Shown here piece by piece: positions 8,901 through 10,947 of a stretch of 10,947 nucleotides of DNA. The notes beneath the pieces were generated by a model, which did not search any database, was not told the DNA's origin, and saw nothing but the letters and a program-made list of their open reading frames with translations. This DNA comes from Geobacter sp. UBA6169 (GTDB taxonomy: Bacteria; Desulfobacterota; Desulfuromonadia; Geobacterales; Pseudopelobacteraceae): NCBI GenBank assembly GCA_002422265.1, contig DIUB01000086.1, forward strand, positions 1 through 10,947, given 5' to 3'. Within the stretch, counting starts at the first letter, position 1. The number at the start of each line of letters is the position of its first letter. The position numbers and the translations under genes are program-made.

Positions 8901-9189
8901 AAACAATGTATTCCTGGAGTAACAGCAGCATGCCGCAGGCTGCCAGCAGACCGGACATGATCCCGTAGCGGACACCCAACAGATTCATGACAACCAGGGG
9001 GAAGATTGAACCGAACAGCAGAGAAAGGTGGTAGTACAGCTCCAGCGGCAGGAACCGGTTACAGAGCAGACCGATCAGTCCCAGGGCAACCGACCACAGG
9101 CTGGCCTGCCGGGCAGACATGGCAAGGGGGGGGGGCAACATGGCGCAAGTGTAGTCAAAAAAGCAGGAAAAGCAAGGAATTCTCTGCAC
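5932..9189 (-). CDS. Hybrid sensor histidine kinase: membrane region, Cache-like sensor, HAMP, HisKA, HATPase, REC, HPt
   Basis: This 1085-codon inner-membrane phosphorelay kinase has about six or seven hydrophobic segments at residues 30-215. A periplasmic domain of about 250 residues follows (217-464, dCache-like: SNRPHIQ, GQPIIRNGSVVGVATGLIPL), then a membrane helix (468-488), a HAMP-like linker and a coiled coil (540-580). HisKA carries MSH587-EIRTPMNG. The HATPase has NLLNNAIKFT, DTGIGIA (738-744) and GGTGLGL (767-773). The receiver has E836-D837, phosphoacceptor D880, T913 and K935. The HPt has AH1028-GLKG. All four phosphotransfer parts look intact, the ArcB/BarA layout. No partner response regulator with an output domain is in the window. 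The start is uncertain: GTG at 9189 (used here), ATG at 9141 or ATG at 9120. None has a clear Shine-Dalgarno; the last leaves the most natural N terminus (MSARQASLW before the first helix). A ten-C run lies between the two ATGs. The stop overlaps glgA. Confidence 0.93.
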   Translation of the reverse strand: MQRIPCFSCFFDYTCAMLPPPLAMSARQASLWSVALGLIGLLCNRFLPLELYYHLSLLFGSIFPLVVMNLLGVRYGIMSGLLAACGMLLLLQEYIVFTVLCLEPLVVGALLQRKKLRLTQAVMLYWLLLGIPLVLAGYTLLLEVPTHVALVIALRCGLNGVFNAQLAALVIVAIRYRCFVRTGLPEYRISFVEALTLLVTAAVYIPPMLMLLFGLRAGEQQHQAMLHRTASQVTEATQLLLGEWLQQRMRSVASLAAEVALPLQEDPQTRYLLTLIRNTDHELRRVGLFDQQGHEVAHDPDLQVLGKLITPARFSNRPHIQMPLQNGRPYLGNLIRMETANGPGEPVAPVGQPIIRNGSVVGVATGLIPLERLQKRSEFVSARRGVAVHVIDNDGQPLIAGTGLFKAASQGLSTRHPQKRPGLPWLAVMDQAELCNRVPLTGTAQWDLQVTVPYRPGLKELNQRAAREMGMILGLMLLVCMATRLATGGMTLTTLRLRQVTEQLPMQISRGDMPVWPKPTFLREIGELSTNVRGMAESLGQAFTELKTLNEQLETRIEERTRELVQAKQAAEEANEAKSRFVAVMSHEIRTPMNGIMGIHALLKQSGLTDEQQLLLDHAADSAESLLLIINDILDFSKIEAHSLELSPVSFSLRRLLDSLATLYRTVAVKQGLQLHCTTGAHLPEMVVGDPDRLRQVLANLLNNAIKFTPQGEVSLTVERLLPDQDDGAVRIAFVVHDTGIGIAPEKQARIFEMFIQADSSTTRQFGGTGLGLTICRSLTELMGGTIGVTSAPGQGSAFRVELPFMPAAPEDLENLSVEQNRLKPAQQRLKILLAEDQPVNRLVLSRLLETMGHRVTTVEHGGQLLAELAKEGYDLVITDISMPVMDGYQAVREIRSGRHAGVDPAIPVVAMTAHALTTDREQCLAAGMSEYLSKPIEVDKLVEVLQRLLPGHAQEETAMIPARTVAVANADDPLDRDYQQKNYHDLGCSDVLLDVYRIYLESAPQKLVRIRELLQQGDTEALVGVAHGLKGESGSVGGRDIMAVAAAMEKTARAGNLTEARALLPELELQLQRTASVIERELSA
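5944..5950 (-). promoter_or_regulatory. Ribosome binding site for glgA inside the kinase gene
   Basis: AAGGGAG on the minus strand lies 8 nt before the glgA GTG and overlaps the Glu-Arg-Glu codons at the end of the kinase. It decides the GTG start, since no in-frame ATG precedes the conserved glgA core. Confidence 0.75.
9126..9135. repeat. Homopolymer run of ten G (C on the coding strand) near the kinase start
   Basis: Ten G residues on the plus strand read as TTG-CCC-CCC-CCC-CTT on the coding strand. The run lies between the candidate ATG starts at 9141 and 9120. If translation begins upstream of it, a one-base slip would put the kinase out of frame. If translation begins at 9120, the run is in the leader. 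Confidence 0.9.
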
Positions 9190-9208
9190 GCTGACAGACG
9201 GAAGCCAA
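9179..9208 (-). promoter_or_regulatory. Weak candidate promoter before the hybrid kinase gene
   Basis: TTGGCT (complement of 9203-9208) and GAGAAT (complement of 9179-9184) are spaced 18 nt apart on the minus strand. Each matches the sigma-70 consensus only partly. If used, transcription would begin near 9172, downstream of the GTG at 9189, so translation would have to start at 9141 or 9120. This is offered as a possibility only. Confidence 0.2.
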
Positions 9209-9238
9209 ACAGCTTTTGTACACCGGCCTCAGTGGGCG
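9190..9238. other. Short gap between the hemerythrin and kinase genes
   Basis: This 49-nt gap is the longest break between the gene pair on the right and the five-gene block on the left. It contains only 4-5 bp hairpin potential without a following T run, so I see no intrinsic terminator. Read-through from the hemerythrin gene into the kinase gene is plausible. Confidence 0.5.
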
Positions 9239-9646
9239 CTACGACAGCCCTTTTTGCTTCAGATGCCGGGCCAGCGACTTATCGATTTCCATGATATGCC
9301 GTGACAGCCAGCTGGTGAAAAACTGCAGCATCTTGTCGATGATGGCACTGTCTCCGGCAGCAAAGGCCTGCCGGTATTCTGAGACCTGACGCACCAGCTC
9401 CTGATGGCCTGCCTTGTGCTCCGCAGTGGCCGGGTAGCCGTGCTGCGCCATCAGCTGCTCCTCTAAAGCAAAATGCGTCTGGGTATACCGCACCAGCTCG
9501 TTAAAGATAGAGCCGAGCGGCTCAGGTCCTTTACCCTGCACCACCGCATCGGCCAGGGTATTGGCCAGGTCAAACAGGGTACGGTGCTGCCGGTCAATCT
9601 CCTGCACCCCCACTTCAAACATCGGTCCCCAGATCAGCAATCCCAT
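9239..9646 (-). CDS. Bacteriohemerythrin (single-domain O2-binding di-iron protein)
   Basis: This 135-residue soluble four-helix protein binds O2 reversibly at a non-heme di-iron site. All expected ligands are present and correctly spaced: H21 (in EIDRQH), H58 and E62 (THFALEEQ), H77 and H81 (EHKAGH), H117 and D122 (RHIMEIDKS). The length is typical of stand-alone bacterial forms, and there is no signal peptide or fused domain. ATG start, with an AGGGG about 6 nt upstream in the 18-nt gap after the chemoreceptor stop, so the two are almost surely co-transcribed. Its role could be O2 delivery, storage or buffering. The neighbour suggests a part in oxygen or redox taxis, as in the fused chemoreceptor-hemerythrin DcrH of Desulfovibrio. 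That functional link is inferred. Confidence 0.95.
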   Translation of the reverse strand: MGLLIWGPMFEVGVQEIDRQHRTLFDLANTLADAVVQGKGPEPLGSIFNELVRYTQTHFALEEQLMAQHGYPATAEHKAGHQELVRQVSEYRQAFAAGDSAIIDKMLQFFTSWLSRHIMEIDKSLARHLKQKGLS

Positions 9647-9664
9647 GGGCTTCCCCTTTCCCCG

Positions 9665-10947
9665 CTACTTCAGGCTGCAGGGTGCCTTGTAGCCAAAACG
9701 GATGCCACCCCAATGCCTGCCGTTGATAAAGATCGGCACCGAGAGGTCATTCAGAATCTCGCCGGTATCGCGACGGTAGGTCTGCAGCAGGACACTTTCA
9801 GTGTTTCTGGCACAGCGCAGGCCGGTATGGTCGCCAAAGATCCGCTTGGTACGGTTATTGACCTTGTCGACTTCAGGATTACCGGTCAGCGGCTTGCTGA
9901 AGCGTAGGTTGTGGCAGGGCACGTAGGCTTGGTCATCAAAACAGATGGCGTAGGCCAGCTTGTCGTCACGGCTAATAATCGCCTCCTGCAACGGCGAGAT
10001 GACCCGGTCAAAGAAGCTGTCATACCGGGTGGTAAATTTGGGCGGATCAGTTTTTTTCGAGTAGGGCTGGTAGTTGCGGTCAAACAGATCAGCCTCGCTG
10101 AGTGAACCGCTTTTAAGCGCCTCGGCAACGGCCTGCTGCACCCCTTCCTGCAGTTCTTTGGCGTATGCCTTGATCTGATCATGGTAATTACCGACCGAGA
10201 AGCGCCCTACGGTGCCGTAAATGCTCTCCACCGTATCGGCAAACCGGGCAAAGGTCTCCATATTAACCTTCATCATCTGGTTGGTGCCGTGGGCAGCATT
10301 GGAGATGTGGTGGATCTTGCCGGATATCTCACTGGTAACCGTGGTCTGCTCAGTGGCGGCAACGGCAATCAGCTCGCTCATCATGCGTGAACTTGAGGCG
10401 CAGTTCTTGATCTCCTCCAGCTGGCGGCGGGCCTCTTCGGCCTGGCGCAGGGCGTCCTGCACCAGACTGCTCTCCTTGCGCATACTTTCAGCTGCCCGGC
10501 GGCTTTCCTGCTGGATCTTGCCCACCACCCGCTCAATATCCTTGGTGGATTTGGTGGTCTTTTCCGCCAGAGAACGAACCTCGTCTGCCACCACCGCAAA
10601 GCCGCGGCCTGCCTCACCGGCCCGGGCTGCCTCAATGGCAGCGTTTAAGGCCAGCAGGTTGGTCTGGTCGGCAATATCCTCGATCAGCGAGAGCATATCG
10701 CCGATACTGGCAGACGAGCGCTCCAGCTCGGCAATGCCGGTCAGGCTCGATTCAACACTCTCAGTCACACTGGTCATGCAATGCCAGGTCTGCTTGACCA
10801 CCTCCAGTCCGGCACTGGCAGCGGTATCCACGGTCGCGGCCAGACTGACCGACTGATTGGTGTTTTCAGCCACGTTCTGGATCGTGCTGCTCATCTCTTC
10901 GGCTGCGGTGGCTACGGTATCGGCATGCTCCATCTGTTCCTGCATCT
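9665..10947 (-). CDS. Methyl-accepting chemotaxis protein, C-terminal part, with an extra C-terminal sensor-like domain
   Basis: The reading frame is open at the right edge, so the 5' end of the gene is missing. The ATG at 10945 is probably internal, because it falls inside the methylation-helix heptads. Residues are counted from it. The signalling hairpin tip spans about 88-125 (IADQTNLLALNAAIEAARAG, then GRGFAVVADEVRSLAEKT), the CheA/CheW-contacting region shared by chemoreceptors. Long coiled-coil helices flank it to about residue 240. A globular C-terminal domain of roughly 170 residues follows (253-423), containing DRVISPLQEAI, AYVPCHN, NRTKRIFGDHTGLRCARN, QTYRRDTGEILNDLSVPIFI and NGRHWGGIRFGY. 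I read it as a Cache/PAS-like cytoplasmic sensor. It has four cysteines (C335, C344, C378, C423). The stop is 18 nt before the hemerythrin start. Receptor identity is certain; the C-terminal domain's ligand is unknown. Confidence 0.93.
   Translation of the reverse strand, partial: MQEQMEHADTVATAAEEMSSTIQNVAENTNQSVSLAATVDTAASAGLEVVKQTWHCMTSVTESVESSLTGIAELERSSASIGDMLSLIEDIADQTNLLALNAAIEAARAGEAGRGFAVVADEVRSLAEKTTKSTKDIERVVGKIQQESRRAAESMRKESSLVQDALRQAEEARRQLEEIKNCASSSRMMSELIAVAATEQTTVTSEISGKIHHISNAAHGTNQMMKVNMETFARFADTVESIYGTVGRFSVGNYHDQIKAYAKELQEGVQQAVAEALKSGSLSEADLFDRNYQPYSKKTDPPKFTTRYDSFFDRVISPLQEAIISRDDKLAYAICFDDQAYVPCHNLRFSKPLTGNPEVDKVNNRTKRIFGDHTGLRCARNTESVLLQTYRRDTGEILNDLSVPIFINGRHWGGIRFGYKAPCSLK

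Noticed and set aside
9157..9187. T run with a small upstream stem, considered as a terminator before the kinase
   Set aside because: The stem is only 4 bp with a long loop, and the T run lies inside the possible kinase coding start.
9665..10945. The chemoreceptor read as a complete short cytoplasmic receptor starting at 10945
   Set aside because: The ATG is inside the conserved heptad pattern leading to the signalling tip, and the frame stays open to the edge of the window, so the gene is most likely cut by the window.

Overview
The window reads as a piece of a Gram-negative, GC-rich chromosome, most like Geobacter/Trichlorobacter and relatives (Desulfuromonadia). This is a judgement from gene content and protein style (bacteriohemerythrin, chemoreceptor, hybrid kinase, UbiD/UbiA-type menaquinone enzymes), not a database result. 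Every gene I can support lies on the minus strand, so transcription runs from the right edge to the left edge. No stretch over 300 bases lacks a gene. I see no tRNA, rRNA, insertion sequence, CRISPR array or convincing intrinsic terminator.

In order of transcription: the right end (10947 to 9239) holds the 3' part of a chemoreceptor with an unusual C-terminal sensor-like domain, followed 18 nt later by a single-domain bacteriohemerythrin. The pair looks like a two-gene oxygen or redox taxis module. After a 49-nt gap comes a 1085-codon hybrid histidine kinase (9189 to 5932). It has a multi-pass membrane region, a Cache-like periplasmic domain, HAMP, HisKA, HATPase, receiver and HPt, an ArcB/BarA-like phosphorelay in one chain. 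Its start is uncertain, and a run of ten C residues lies between the candidate start codons.

The kinase is followed without a break by glgA (glycogen synthase), ubiD (prenylated-flavin decarboxylase), a class A penicillin-binding protein and ubiA (polyprenyltransferase). Three of these four junctions are 4-nt stop/start overlaps (GTGA, GTGA, ATGA) and the fourth has a 2-nt gap. Ribosome binding sites for three of the genes are written inside the last codons of the gene before. This suggests one translationally coupled unit for signalling, carbon storage, quinone synthesis and peptidoglycan synthesis. UbiD and UbiA probably act in menaquinone synthesis, possibly as the late enzymes of the futalosine route.

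At the left edge (1 to 131) a separate short gene starts and runs out of the window. Its promoter is near consensus with an extended -10. A 9-bp inverted repeat flanks the -10 and covers the start codon, and the predicted transcript is leaderless. This layout resembles an autoregulated toxin-antitoxin or similar small operon, and is the least conventional piece of regulation in the window.
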